A DNA stretch of 64,000 nucleotides from Atrichornis clamosus (Eukaryota; Chordata; Aves; Passeriformes; Menuridae), in NCBI GenBank assembly GCA_013400975.1, contig WBMZ01014009.1:1-64000 (forward strand), in the 5' to 3' direction. Of the stretch, positions 45,976-57,520 are shown piece after piece. How positions within the stretch are numbered: the stretch's first letter is position 1; every line of letters begins with the position of its first letter. The notes under the pieces were generated by a model that saw nothing but the letters and a program-made list of their open reading frames with translations, had not been told where the DNA came from and did no database searches. The position numbers were made by a program, and so were the translations under genes.

Positions 45976-47539
45976 CAGCCAGAGCCTTGGCCTCATGCAG
46001 AGATGTGGAATTTTCCAGGAAAACTTGAAAATCGTCATCAAGGAGAAGGAAATATTTACACTCAGCCTTTAAAGTGTAAGGTGGAAAAAGGGCTCTGATT
46101 CAGCTGTGAGGCAGGAAGAGGCAGTGAACACACAGTACAAATCTGGGGTGTCCCTGACCAATGCTGTCCAGAATCAGCATGGCATTTTTCCAGAGGAGAC
46201 CGTGAACATGGAAATTTGGGGACTCCTAACTGCAGACTTCAACAGGGAAAAGAGAGGCTTGAAAACACACCTAGCTGTAAACTTCCTCTGAGCTCTCAAT
46301 TAAGCTTTCCCAGTCTGGACTTCAACCCTTGGAGGCAGCGGAACAGAGGCAAGGGGGGCCCCGTTAGCTTTCGGATGGTCTGAAACAAGCTTATTCCTCA
46401 AATGACATGGGAGCAGACATCAAATAAGGCAGAAGTCACCAGGCAGAGATGGAAGCAGGCGAAACTCAACCTCTCTAAAGGGGTTTTGCATAGGGATATG
46501 AGAGTCTGTTTGAATCCCAAGCTGAGAAGAAACCTGGAGAACTCCATAGATTATAAAATTAAAAATGCTACCTAATGTCATTGCATATAATGGGGAACTA
46601 ATGCCCTCAGACTGACTCACCTTTCCCAACTTTCATCAGGCCACCACAGAGAGGAGGGAACAGTACTGCCTGCAGCCTGTGCATCCCCTCTCACTCCTTT
46701 CCCAGGCATTTGTACTTTGAGAAGGTACCTGCCTGCCTAGAAGCTGGTCTTGGAAGACAGGCACAGACACTCCTCACCCTGGTACAAGCTACAGCTGCAA
46801 AACAAGAGGCCAGAATCTTGTTATAAGGATTACACAGAAAAGTTTAGCTTCAAAAGGCAGTGTAAGTTTTTTATGCAGTGGCCAGGATGAATAAAAGGCT
46901 CACCTGATTAAAGCATTTTACTTCAGAGCTCAGGGCATCACTTTCCTTCCTTCTCTACACTGAAAACTCCCTGTGCACCAAAGATATAGCACCTCACCAT
47001 GCTCTGCTCACGGAAGAGTTCCGCATATCCCTGTAACCATCACTGAATCCTTCAGAAACACATTCAAAGGCGCTCACTCTGACTTCCCCAAACACAGCAG
47101 TGGCAGTTGGGCACACACCTGCACACAGGCACATTTTCCTACCTGCTCATGACTCCTATCAATCAGGCTGATGAAACTCTACAACTTAAGAAGTGGCAGC
47201 AAAGCAGCAAAACACAAACAAACTGACCCCAAATGGAGACGTCCCTCCTTAGCACACTCTACACACCTACACTGGCTGGGATTCTGAGCATGTCTAGCTC
47301 TGTCCCACCTTAATCTCTTGCCCTAAATTAGGGAAACTCACTTCATCCAGGAGCCACTATCTTCTACTCCCACCCTGAAAAAGTAAAGGTGAGTCAGTGA
47401 TCAACAAAACAAATTAAAACAGAGAAAAAGGCACTAATTGGTGAGCACCTGCCTGCAAGGAATGGGAAAAATATCCCCCTCAAAAAAACCTCAAAAAACC
47501 TCTAGGAAAACAAAATGCACCAACATCTTTTTATTTTGT
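45976..47539. other. Noncoding, nothing recognised
   Basis: Few long open frames here and no repeat family identified. Confidence 0.5.
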
Positions 47540-47860
47540 TTTTTTCGGTAATTATACTAAAGATGAAAAACTCATAATAAACATCTCCCAGTCCCCACCT
47601 GCTAACAGTAATTATAATAGACTCAACAATAAATGGTAAAGCAGAGCAGTGCTGCATCTCGGGAATTCTCTAGGGTATGTGGATTAGCTCGGAAAGCCTG
47701 AATGATTAAAATACACTAATTAAAATTTTGTGTTCCTTGGTAACTCGTCTGCCTGGGCCCCTGGTGTTGGCAAAATGGGAATTAACGTGACAAAAGCAAC
47801 ACAGAGGGTTTTTGTTTTAAATAAAGAAGGGGGGGGAGATCTATATAAACAAGTTCTCTC
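47540..47860. promoter_or_regulatory. Candidate conserved noncoding element
   Basis: The block contains TTCGGTAATTATACTAAAG, AACAGTAATTATAATAGAC, GGATTAGCTCGGAAAGC, TGATTAAAATACACTAATTA and GGAATTAACGTGAC. TATATAAAC at about 47843 resembles a TATA or MEF2 site. High density of homeodomain cores without simple-repeat character. Confidence 0.45.
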
Positions 47861-48269
47861 CTGCGCACACACACAAATTCAGAGGGACACAAACTTAGGG
47901 AAGGACTGAGGCGCTGCTGGTGTTTAGGATGAATGCAGCAGTGAAAGCCTTCCCTCATTGCCTAGTTTGTCCCTAAACCATCAAGGAGGAAAGCCTGTGA
48001 GGGAGGAAGGGAGAAGACAGAAAGCACTGGCTGAAGACAAACAGGGTCATGCATGACCAGGAGCCCGGCTGTTTAAAAACAATTAGAAAAATAAACACAT
48101 GGAGAGGTGGAGAGGCTCGCGCAGGGAAACCCCAGCGCAGGACACTCTTCCGCTCCGTCTCCCTCACGCACATTCCTCCATGGTCTCGTCTGCCCTGCTC
48201 TTTACCAAAGAAAACAGGACTTTGGGATAACACACCAGAGCTTCTACCCCACTGCAGATACACAAAAGA

Positions 48270-48510
48270 AATTGAACACTTTTGGGTTGCCCTTAGCAAC
48301 CTAATTGCATCAGTACATTGCACACAGGAGCCAAAGTAACTGAATTTTGATGAAAAGACGGCGGTAATTTACGGCATCACGAAATTAGTTGTCATAGCGA
48401 CGGGTTAATTACATCTCAAATTAACAATGCAAGTGTGGTGAAATTAAATATAAATCATATTTTCTGCATAAATTATAGGGGTTGATTAGACCGGGGCTCG
48501 GGGAGAGGGA
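48270..48510. promoter_or_regulatory. Candidate conserved noncoding element with two X-boxes
   Basis: A perfect-consensus X-box, GTTGCC-CTT-AGCAAC, lies at 48286-48300. A second X-box-like GTTGTCATAGCGAC with two mismatches lies at 48388-48401. Between and after them are GGCGGTAATTTACGGC, CACGAAATTAGTTG, GGGTTAATTACATC, CTCAAATTAACAATG (SOX-like) and GAAATTAAATATAAATC. Several CpGs survive within the AT-rich block. RFX binding is inferred from the motifs. This is one of the best enhancer candidates here. Confidence 0.5.
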
Positions 48511-50829
48511 AAGGTTGAGCCGCCATGGGCCTACGCAGCTTTCTGAGCCGACGAGAGAGTCTCCTGGAAACACCAGGAGGAAGACAGAGTAGGGGGGGAA
48601 TGAGAAAGTGTCAAAGAAAAAAATGCACTGCCTTGCTGCTCATCTTCTGTGGGGTTTTCTTTGGCTTTTTAATTGTCATCTGAACTCTCCCTTAGTTTCC
48701 CCTTGCGGCTTCTGGAGGAAGTGGGGAGAGGAGCCAGGCCCACGCGCTGTGAGGAGCTGCAGCTCCCATCCCACCCCAGCACCGTGGCTCAGAGCCGGGG
48801 GAAGCCGAGCTGTGCGTGGGCTGCCTGCTGCCTGCCCTCAGCACCTCCCTACCCTCTCCAAATGAGGGGCTGGCTCTCACCAGCACTGCTTGGGATCTTT
48901 GTGCCCAGCAAAGAAGCCCTGAGGCCAGCCCAGCTCCCTTGGTGCAGGTCACCACATGCCATCTTACACCTCTGGAGTCACACTGCAGCTGTCTGGGCTT
49001 TTAACACATCCCTAACCTCTAATTTCTTGCCTGGTTCACAGCAACAACATGAAATGTGGTCTGCCAAACTAAGGAAATCCATTCCTGGCAGAGTTTCTGC
49101 CTGGAGGAGTGGCACAGCCTGACCTAACACACTGGACAAGGAGAGGAAGGCAATCTCTGACGGTTTCTCACCCGCAGTTTCTGTTTGGAGCACACCCTGA
49201 AAAGCAGGTCAAATCAAGTGCTGAAATCAGAGGCTAAAGGGAGTAAGAGAAAGCATGTGACACGGCTAAGAAATAAAAGCAGGTGAAGGAGAGCATTTAG
49301 TGCCCAGCTGCAGTTCAGATGTCCCAGAACAGCAGAGCAAAGCCCCCTTGTGCTGGGACACCAGCCCCATGCCTTGGCAGTGTGGGTCTCCAGCCCAGGC
49401 GGGAGGGAACAGCTCTGCTCTGGGGCAGTGGGACGGGTGCAGCGGAGACTGCAGCAAAGCTGAGAGTCGGTCACCAGCTGCACCACCAAGGAGATGTGTG
49501 ATTGCTCTATTAAACTCTTGGTGAACCTTGGAGAGTGTGGAGCATTGCCACTCACAATGGGACACAACTAACAACAAACAGTGACTACAGAAAGAGTGGC
49601 TAAAAATACCCACCCCACCCCTGCCCCGTGTGGCCCGGCAGCCCTGGGAGATGGGCGCCTGCAGGAACTCCAGCCACTCCTCCCACAGATGGTCTCCTCT
49701 TGGCTTCCAGGAGCTCACAGGAGATGGTCACAGTCCACTGCAGGGAGAGTACAACAATCTTGCAGCCTGGCTGCCAATCAGCCCTGCCCCAAGCAGGGGA
49801 TGATATTCAAGAGCCTGGCACTACTCTTCTCTCAGGCTCTGGCTTCTGCTTCCAGTCTGAGTGATGAAGACACCGGACGGCTCTGCACAAGACCCTGGTG
49901 CTGCACCCAGCCAGCCCCTGATAGCTGCAGCACAGCACTGGGGAGGAGGGGGGTTGTGGTAAGTCTCCACTCCAGGAAAGAGGGGACGTATTTGTCAGGA
50001 AACACAAGGGAGTCAAACCTCCAAGCATAGTCCTTTGTTTTCTGCTTCTCTGAGCAGAAGAAAACCTCAAGAGAAAGTCTGCAAAAGGCAGGCAGGACAT
50101 ACCTGCAGCACAGGCAGATGAGGATTAACATCAGGAGGAGGCAGGTGAGCTGCTCTCCCAGCTCCATGAGCCAACAAGGCCTCCTGCAGGACTTGCTGCA
50201 GTCCACAATGCAAAGGGAGATTCCCATGTTTAACTCCTCAGACATCTACTATCCCTGAAGAAAATGCATCTAGGAACCTTTCGCACTGTGCCACTCTTGT
50301 AGAACTCAGTGATAAGGCTCCCAGAGGCTACTCTCAGCCCAAAACCTCACGCTGCCGGTTTGTCTGCTCATCCCAGTCCCGCTAACTTTGCCTGTAACAA
50401 CCCTCCTGCAGCCACCACCAGAGGAGTGACTGGAGGCATAAGACTCTTTGGTGACTTCCCTAAAATAACAGTTCCCTCCCACTTTAAAAATGTTTTTTAC
50501 TTAGCCTGCATCTGCCCAGACTCCTTTACCCTCACACAAGCCATCCGCTCATGGTGAAACACACTCTGCCACCCTCCAGGTACCCTTTCAGTTCCCGGCT
50601 CTTCACCTGCACTGCCACACTGCCTTGCCTCCTGCCCACACAGCTCACAGGTAGCACTCAGACAAAATACTGAGATCCTCACAAAACCCTGCTGCATTTC
50701 ATCCAGGCCTGATGAGGAATTTCTCATGTGGGGGAATTTGAAGTTTGGTTTTGTTTTTTTTAGAGGGGAAGGAGGGAAAACACATGAAAGAAAGGAAGGA
50801 AAAAGCCTAAAAGTAAAAAGCCCTCTGGT
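48511..50829. other. Noncoding, nothing recognised
   Basis: GC-moderate DNA with many overlapping accidental frames on both strands; no repeat family or exon could be supported. Confidence 0.5.
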
Positions 50830-51090
50830 CCTGGCAGCCAGCGTGATCGATGGTGGTGGATTTGCATGTACATTTCATTAATTTTTCAGCATGCATTTTA
50901 TTTATCTATGCGCCATACATCTGCTGAAGTTTATATACTTGATAATATATAAATATAGACACACAGCAATCAATACGACATCCGCTTCACAGAAGCTTCC
51001 ATTAGCCATCCCCCCCCTCCCCTTCCCTTCCTCATTTCCACAACCTGCTGCCTGGGCACCTTGTGCTGTTCAATTGGCTTCCGATTTTCA
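50830..51090. promoter_or_regulatory. Candidate conserved noncoding element with POU octamer
   Basis: The block has an inverted octamer ATTTGCAT at 50860-50867, then TTTCATTAATTTTTCAGC, ATTTTATTTATCTATGCG, CTTGATAATATATAAATAT and CAATCAATACGACATCC, and ends with CTTCCATTAGCCATC. A CpG-richer patch begins directly on its right. Confidence 0.47.
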
Positions 51091-51094
51091 TTAG

Positions 51095-51245
51095 CGGTGG
51101 AGCGTTGTCTTCCCCCGGCCCCCAGCCGTCGCCGTGCCAATCCCATTCACCTCCACGGGGGCCAGGGAACCACACCCGTGGCCAGCAGGCACCTGCCCCG
51201 CCGTGGGGATCCTCTCCTGCGCACCCTCCCCTTGCTGTGTCGATA
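51095..51245. promoter_or_regulatory. Moderately CpG-rich patch beside a candidate element
   Basis: CCCCCGGCCCCCAGCCGTCG, CCACGGGGGCC and CCCGCCGTGGGG provide a small CpG cluster with no accompanying donor or convincing frame. Confidence 0.35.
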
Positions 51246-52839
51246 GGCTTCCTGAGCTGCAAGCGATGGGATGCTGGGGCTGCCTTGAGCTTAAGGGACA
51301 CCTCAGAGTGCTCCCAGCCATCCCCATCTTTCCAGTCGCAGAGTGGGATTCTCTCAGTGGGAGATGGGACCAACGGTGGGGACAGAATCTCACCTCGTCT
51401 GGGTCATAGACACTCCTGGCTACTCTCACACTGACTTCTTGTTCCCTTCCCCAGCTGAGCCAAAGCTAAGGCCTGAATGTCAGCACTGGGTACCAGGACG
51501 AACCAAACACCCTCGATCCTTTGCATTCGGTTTCTCCACTCCAGTTTAACTCCATCATCCCACTGTCATCACTGTGTTGCATGTGATATGTGTGCGTATG
51601 TGGATGGGGGAGAGGGAGAGCGCATCCGGACAGTTCCCTGGAAAGGAACTCCCCAAGGAAGGCAGCTCTGCCCCTGAGCCCTCTGAGCCAAAGAGGGCAC
51701 CCTGGCACGCTGCTGCCCAGTCGAATTACCTCCTGTGACATGGCCTAGAATCTTATTAAGTGGCTTTGTAGCCAGGATCAAACCGCAGCTGCTAAGAACA
51801 GCCTGGGTCAGTGTAAACTGCGGCCTGAATTCCCATTTTTATCTTGGCCGACTGTCTTCTCTCTGCCTTAATTTCTCCTCAAAGGTTAGGAATTTGATGT
51901 GAACATCCAATCTGTCCCCATTTATCTTTGTCTTGGGAAGAGCTCTTCTACACTCAATTTCTGACCTGTCACACACCTTAGGCACATCACTCCTCATGGA
52001 ATGTTTCTAGTCCCCCTTTCCACTCCAGTTTTCAACTCTATAGGAAGGAGTGTTTCTCATTATTGATTTATCTGTTCTTCACTACAGTCTTTATCTCAAA
52101 TTGGCTGGTCCATCCATAGGACAGCTCACACACATCTGCAGCCTGAAACAAACACTTGGGAGCCACTCAAACTGCTTTTTGTAACAGCCAGACAGCACAT
52201 CATGTAAGACAAGAACTGTAGTGTGGAAGTACCTTGCATCACAAGAAAATACAACTGGGAAATTTATTTTAAAAGAGTAACTGTTCCTATTATTATTATA
52301 ACTGACTACAAGCAAATCAGTGCAAAGCCTGAGGAAATTTATAAATGCTTTCTCCCCGATTGAGGCTGGCAAAAGAGATCTTTTCACAGGAGAGAATGTA
52401 TGGGAAGGTATGTAAGAACAGAGCAAAGAAATTAAAGCCAAAGTGACCGATTTCCAGGGAACAGGTCTGAATCACAAGAACATCTTTCCTGTCTAAGGAG
52501 ACACACAACTTCTTTAACAACCCACTGTACTGCATGGCCCAAACTTCTGCTCCCCCAGATCTCACCAGGGCACACTGCTCTCCTCAAGCAGGAGGTCACT
52601 GACCCATGTGAGATACAAGTGAAGGGTTTGGCAGCAGACCCTGCCCTGTGCAGTGGCCACAGCAGCCTCGCTGCAGCCTGTCCTTGGCACTTGGAGATGG
52701 CCACAGGCACTCAAACCTCACCTTCTCCACCACAAAGCCCTCGCCTGTGTCCCTACAGCCTTCCTTCCCGGCTGCATGCTGCTCCACACGGCAAACACTA
52801 CTCAGCTAACGGTCAAGTGGAAGTCTGCAAAGGGGAGAG
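51246..52839. other. Noncoding; weak candidate at 51715-51860
   Basis: No gene was found. CAGTCGAATTACCTCC, CTTATTAAGTGGC and GGATCAAACCGCAGC around 51720-51795 hint at a further regulatory block. The rest is unremarkable. Confidence 0.4.
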
Positions 52840-53180
52840 AGACTGAAAATAAATAAAAGGCTGCCTGTGCCTTTAAAAGAATTTTCATTTATAGGCTCTT
52901 CTCCTGTTCCACCATTTCAGTGATCTATATGCAAATATGCTAATGAATGCAAATTAAGACACCACTTTTAGTCCCAATTTAATAGAAAGCATTAAAATAC
53001 CTTTTTTTTCCCAAAAAACTCCATATGCATGAAGGAAAGGGGGTTTTAAAAAATTTATTTTATTTATTTTTTGATTTTTTAACTTTTTGTTAAAGTCACA
53101 TCCAGCAGCAAACATACCATCAAAGTGCTGGAGACAAGGAGGGGAAATCTGACTGACATTTCCAGGTGCCAATTACTAAG
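52840..53180. promoter_or_regulatory. Candidate element with three clustered POU octamers
   Basis: ATGCAAAT at 52929-52936, ATGCTAAT at 52937-52944 and ATGCAAAT at 52947-52954 lie head-to-tail within 26 bases. ATGCAAAT is the POU octamer. Flanks include AAGAATTTTCATTTATAGG and TTAAAAAATTTATTTTATT. The tight array suggests cooperative POU binding; function is inferred. Confidence 0.5.
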
Positions 53181-53393
53181 ATCTTGTTCTTCTGGGAGGA
53201 CTGTGAATTAATTTCTTCTATTTTTTAAAAGGAGCTATTAAAACTGATGGTACAGCTACGCTGTTCTCACTCTGAGTCTCCCCCACACCTGAAACAGTAT
53301 AAACCCAGTGTGGAAGAAAGCCCGTCACATCCATAAAGATGTGGTATCGTGTGTTAGGTTACACTCACTTTTTGGAGGGGCAGGCGTGGAAAA

Positions 53394-53440
53394 GCACACA
53401 CACATCATCCTGGGAGCAATGCACACACACATCATCCTGG
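53394..53440. repeat. 27-bp tandem duplication
   Basis: The 20-mer GCACACACACATCATCCTGG occurs at 53394-53413 and 53421-53440, an exact 27-base period with a 7-base divergent remainder. It looks like replication slippage around a short CA run. Confidence 0.9.
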
Positions 53441-53549
53441 CTCTGCGGGAGGGACACAGCCTTCCCAGCCTTTTCAAAATATGCTTAGCTTTGTTCAATG
53501 AACAAAAACCTCCAAAACCCAACAGATGCAATGCTAGATTATGTTAGCA

Positions 53550-53930
53550 ATGCTGTGAAAGTCTACAGGAAAATAAACTATGACTCATCTTTTTAAAAGT
53601 ATTTTAAATACAAATCTTTCCACTCAAGCAAAATCACAGTTTTTACCAAAACTTTTTGAGATTAAAAATGTAAATGAAGTAACAGTCAAACTTTTCACAA
53701 TCCATGTACATTTCTTTCTGTTCATGTACAGAAAGAAATATCATTTCCCTTCAAGTATTTCATTTGTCTGTTTTCTAAATGAAAACTTTCTGCAATTACC
53801 ACCTTGTCACCTACCACTGTCATTTTATTTTAAAATCTAAGGTTCCAAAGTGTGTAAAATCTGAATGGTTGCCTTCATTTAACTCAAAGCAAATTTACCA
53901 ATATTTATACATACATTTTAATTGAGAAGC
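53550..53930. other. AT-rich noncoding DNA with a 12-bp-stem hairpin
   Basis: The DNA is strongly AT-rich. ATTTCTTTCTGT at 53710-53721 and ACAGAAAGAAAT at 53728-53739 are exact inverted repeats with the loop TCATGT. The stem is too short for a microRNA precursor. A frame at 53580-53840 is Phe/Lys/Asn-rich and unrecognised. Confidence 0.6.
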
Positions 53931-54429
53931 AGGAAACTGCTCTTCACCCAGCCATACCTGCTGCACAGCCCCGTACCCCAGCACTGCACACCCAGTGCCA
54001 CAAGGCCTGAGCAGAGAACAAAAGCAGACAGATTCCACTCTGCTGACTGCGTTTTATCTGTGGTAATTTTACCTCCTCCTCAAGGCAATGGGCCAGACTC
54101 TTTCTGCAACAACACTAGAGTAAATCAGATCAAAGCCTCCCCCCTGGATAATGGTACTGTTACTCAGGCATTTACACAGCTTGGGCATGGATGAGAATCC
54201 CATCCCTGCACAGAGTGGGAACCCCTACCCTTTATCTCCTTGCTGAACACCTTTTGAAATGCCCAGAGTATGGCACTTCCTGGTGAAAATTGTGTTAACA
54301 GTGATCGATCGACAGAACAGGCAACTGGCTGCATAACTCTCTTCGTCCTGGATGAGACCAGGGAAAATCATCCCATCCACTCCGGAGCTCCCTGTGCCAG
54401 CTGAATGCCTGTGCTACCGACAGGGACCC

Positions 54430-54808
54430 TGCTGCTGGCTCTGCTCCCGTGCCGAGGTGGCCGCTCACCGGGCGGCACAAGCAGAGCAGATTTCCTTATC
54501 TAATCTGGGTAACAAGGCCAGAGACCCGTCGGCTTCAGGAGCCACAGGGAAGCAGCTGACAGCCTGCCTGGCACAGGGTCGGACAGACGCCGTGACCACT
54601 CCAGCTCTCTGCCCACCTTCGGCGTTTGCCCAGGGCCTCTGGCAGCCCTCAGCAAGGGGCTCTCTGACTGGCGTCTGCCCCGGCACTGCCACCCAGCCCC
54701 TGTGGCACTGCCCGGGTGACGGACGGACGCGGCTGCTTCGCCCAGCGATGGCAATGGCCCTCTTGGCTCAGTTTGCTGCACTTCTCCTCCCCACAAAGCA
54801 CACTGCAG
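54430..54808 (+). promoter_or_regulatory. CpG-enriched block with downstream splice-donor consensus
   Basis: CpG words are frequent (CCCGTGCCGAGGTGGCCG, TCGGACAGACGCCGTGACC, GACGGACGGACGCGGCTGC). The block ends at CACTGCAG|GTAACA, with GT at 54809-54810. A frame is open from 54352 to 54834, but the peptide is unrecognised. Could be an orphan CpG island or a noncoding first exon. Confidence 0.28.
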
Positions 54809-54879
54809 GTAACATGAAAGCACAAAGTGCATAAATAGGCTCCCCTGACATGACTGGGCACATCTCTCAATGTTTATGG

Positions 54880-55190
54880 CAGAGAACAGATATTTAGATA
54901 TTTACAAGGAATATCTTTTGTCGGTGCCAAAACCTAGGTTTTGCTGTCAGAAAAAACAAACAAGAGCACCGAAACTTGCCTTCAAATGGAAATCTGCACA
55001 GAAGAAAGTGATTTCCCCATCAAACCAGTTTTATTAGATATAAATATCTCATTATTAGTACCAAGTGCTGGGTTACCAAATATTTTACATGCACCTTTTA
55101 GGTCATGTGTAGGAGTCTTTATAGAAAAAGACCTATGTATCTACATATATATGATGAACTTGGTTTGAATTCCATCTGAAATATTTTTGC
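54880..55190. promoter_or_regulatory. AT-rich candidate regulatory element
   Basis: AACAGATATTTAGATATTTAC, TTTTATTAGATATAAATATC, CTCATTATTAGTACC and CCAAATATTTTACATGC lie within about 200 bases. AT content alone could explain some of this, so the call is weak. Confidence 0.3.
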
Positions 55191-55399
55191 TTTTTCTGAT
55201 TTTTCCTGTTTTTTAAAAAATAAAGATTAAAAAAAAAGAAAGAAGAAATTAACTCTCAGTTGGTACGAATTTTCCTGGCCCTGAACACCTCCCACTTCAG
55301 TAATGTAACTAATGACACACTTGCACCTTTGAATTTTCCAGGAGGCTATTTTCCTTGATCACTTTTCTAACATCTTTTCAGTGCTCTTCTTGTAATTTT

Positions 55400-55870
55400 G
55401 TAAATGCACATTCATGAAATACACATTCCAAACACACTCAAGACTCACCAAAGCCCATCCTCCAAAGACCAGAATTAATGAAATTAGCAAACATCACAAA
55501 CACTACATACAAAACTCATATGTAATATACAGAGTGTGTATCCTAAAACACACACAAAATCCTTATGACTCAAGCCCAAACTCCTACACTGGCCTCACAC
55601 AAGGAAAAACATACACAAATCTACATACATACACACTATAGAGGCATGTGCCCACACAACAAACACCAAAGCAGAATAAAAGCACACACAAACAGCTTGA
55701 TAAACACACACATCTCATCCATACATACATTACCTACCCAAACCACAAAAAACAGAGCCTAAATATAAACTCCTCCCCAACAATACACAAACATCCCCCA
55801 AAAACACACCATGCACACCCAACGCCTGCCAAGTATACACAAAAACACACAGCAAGTATCTGCTTCAAAA
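55400..55870 (+). repeat. C/A-rich, G-poor asymmetric interval
   Basis: For about 470 bases the + strand is dominated by A and C with very little G. Dispersed ACACAC, CATACA and CAAAC words never form a clean array. Probably the decayed remains of one or more long CA-type microsatellites. The Thr/His/Lys/Asn/Pro-rich frames through it are composition artefacts. Confidence 0.65.
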
Positions 55871-57234
55871 CATACAAGTCATCAGAGGCAGCCCACTAAC
55901 TACAGAAAAAAGGAGCTTGATGTGTATGTTTAAAGGTTCAACACCTTATGTCAGCTTTTCCTTTCTAAAGAGCAGGGAAAATGAGACAGACGGACAGAGG
56001 GAAAGGAGAGAGTGGGCAGGAGGCGATAGGGAGGAGGAAAATGGAAGCTGCCTTGTGGGGAAGGATATGGATCAGGCTGTCATCTGGAGACCCATCTTCA
56101 TCCAGAATTAATGCACTAAAGTTCTTTGGTTTTACTCTACATGTTTTTAAAGAGATAGCAAAAGCTGCACCCTGGCTGCCAGGCACATGGGTACCCTGGC
56201 TGGCTCAGGCACTTGGGAAGGGAAAAGGCAGCAGGTCCAGTATTTCGGGGCAAGCTGAAGAACCTGAGCACACACTGGAGAACCTAAGTTGGAAGGAGGG
56301 AGGTTATTTTAAGACTGCTACACGTGTCCTAAAAAGTTTAACCCGTAACCTCACTCCAAGCGCTCGCCAGGGAGCAGGGTGAGAGGGAAGTGCAGCCTTA
56401 CACCACTGCCAGCAGCTCTGTCCTAGTGCTGTGGGAGAGGGATCAGTGCTGGGATCCCTGCTCCGACTCACGGGAAGGCAATGGCTCTGCGCAGCAGCTG
56501 GAGAGAGCTGCAGAACACTGTGGGGAGGGCCGACACAGCAGGTCCTCATCCTGCTCAGCTATGCCATGGAGTGGGGATCAGACAGGAAGTCTCTGAGGCA
56601 CCGGAGAGAGCAGGCAGAGAGGAGGATGCCGTGGGGAAAGCAAAACCTGTCACCACTTTGGAGGACACGTTGTGGCAGCTCGAGCCTGGCAGAGAGGCCA
56701 GCAGCACCGTGGGCGAATACTGGGAGTTTCCCTGGGAACGGCTCCTGGGGCCAGCCAGGAGAGGCCTTGCACGGACACAGGGAAGACCGACCCTCACTCA
56801 CATCCCCTGCACCCCTCAAACTACACGCTGTCCTCAGGACAGAGCTCTGGAGGAAAGTTATGAGCTGCGTGCTGACCCCCCGTTACCACCTCCCTCAAGG
56901 GAATCAATACATCCTTACCTCCGACTCCCATATCCCGGGGGGATGCTATGGTTGGGGCGGGGGAGGAAGAACTGAGAGCAAACAACAGCAACAGGAACAG
57001 AGTTGAGCCACTTCAATTATTCATATGCCAGATGGATTCTTTTCCTGGCCTTTTTTTTTTTTTTTGCTACAAAAATAAAAAAAGGAGGGGGAGCACTGAT
57101 GTTTGGGGAGTGATGGGAGGAAAACATATTTTCCCCAAAACAAAGTACAAAACAGAGAGGGGAAAGCCCCAGCATACCCGTTTCTGTGTGAGGAGACCAC
57201 AGGCAGTGCAAATTTCCACTCATGGGGGAACTCA
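55871..57234. other. Noncoding, nothing recognised
   Basis: Includes a T run at about 57051-57066 followed by an A-rich stretch. Long overlapping frames between 56390 and 57006 in two + frames and on the - strand are unrecognised. Confidence 0.5.
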
Positions 57235-57395
57235 CAAATGGCTGATCTTTTATTTTATAAGCACAGAGCAAAAGAGAAGGAGAAAGTGCACCAAAAAAAT
57301 AAGAGAGAGAGAAAGAGGGATGGTGACACAGAGAGAAAGGGACGAGGAATGAGAGAGAGAGGCAGCAGAGAGAGGGAGGGGGGCGGGCAGAAGAG
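57235..57395 (+). repeat. Purine-rich tract
   Basis: GCAAAAGAGAAGGAGAAAG, AAGAGAGAGAGAAAGAGGG, GAGAGAGAGGCAGCAGAGAG and GGGAGGGGGGCGGGC make up a nearly all-purine + strand tract. Confidence 0.75.
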
Positions 57396-57404
57396 GGCTT
57401 TGAC

Positions 57405-57520
57405 CTTCTGTGAAGGATATAAAAAATCCAGCAGCCTCAGGGGACACCCAACTATCTAGCATATTGCTGTTAAAATGTCTGCAAAATTTAATACACTTGG
57501 CATGCCATCTAATCAGTCCT
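57405..57520. promoter_or_regulatory. Candidate noncoding regulatory element
   Basis: ATCTAGCATATTGCTGTTAA, GCAAAATTTAATACACTTGG and CATGCCATCTAATCAGTCC form a short nonrepetitive AT-rich block after the purine tract. Confidence 0.35.

Noticed and set aside
50413..50428. Second CTCF site (CCACCAGAGGAGTG)
   Set aside because: It loses the essential GGC of the core.
55400..55870. CRISPR-like or regularly spaced repeat array
   Set aside because: No constant repeat/spacer structure, and the setting is vertebrate nuclear DNA.
55414..55899. Thr/His/Lys-rich frames resembling a repeat protein
   Set aside because: Composition artefact of the C/A-rich interval.
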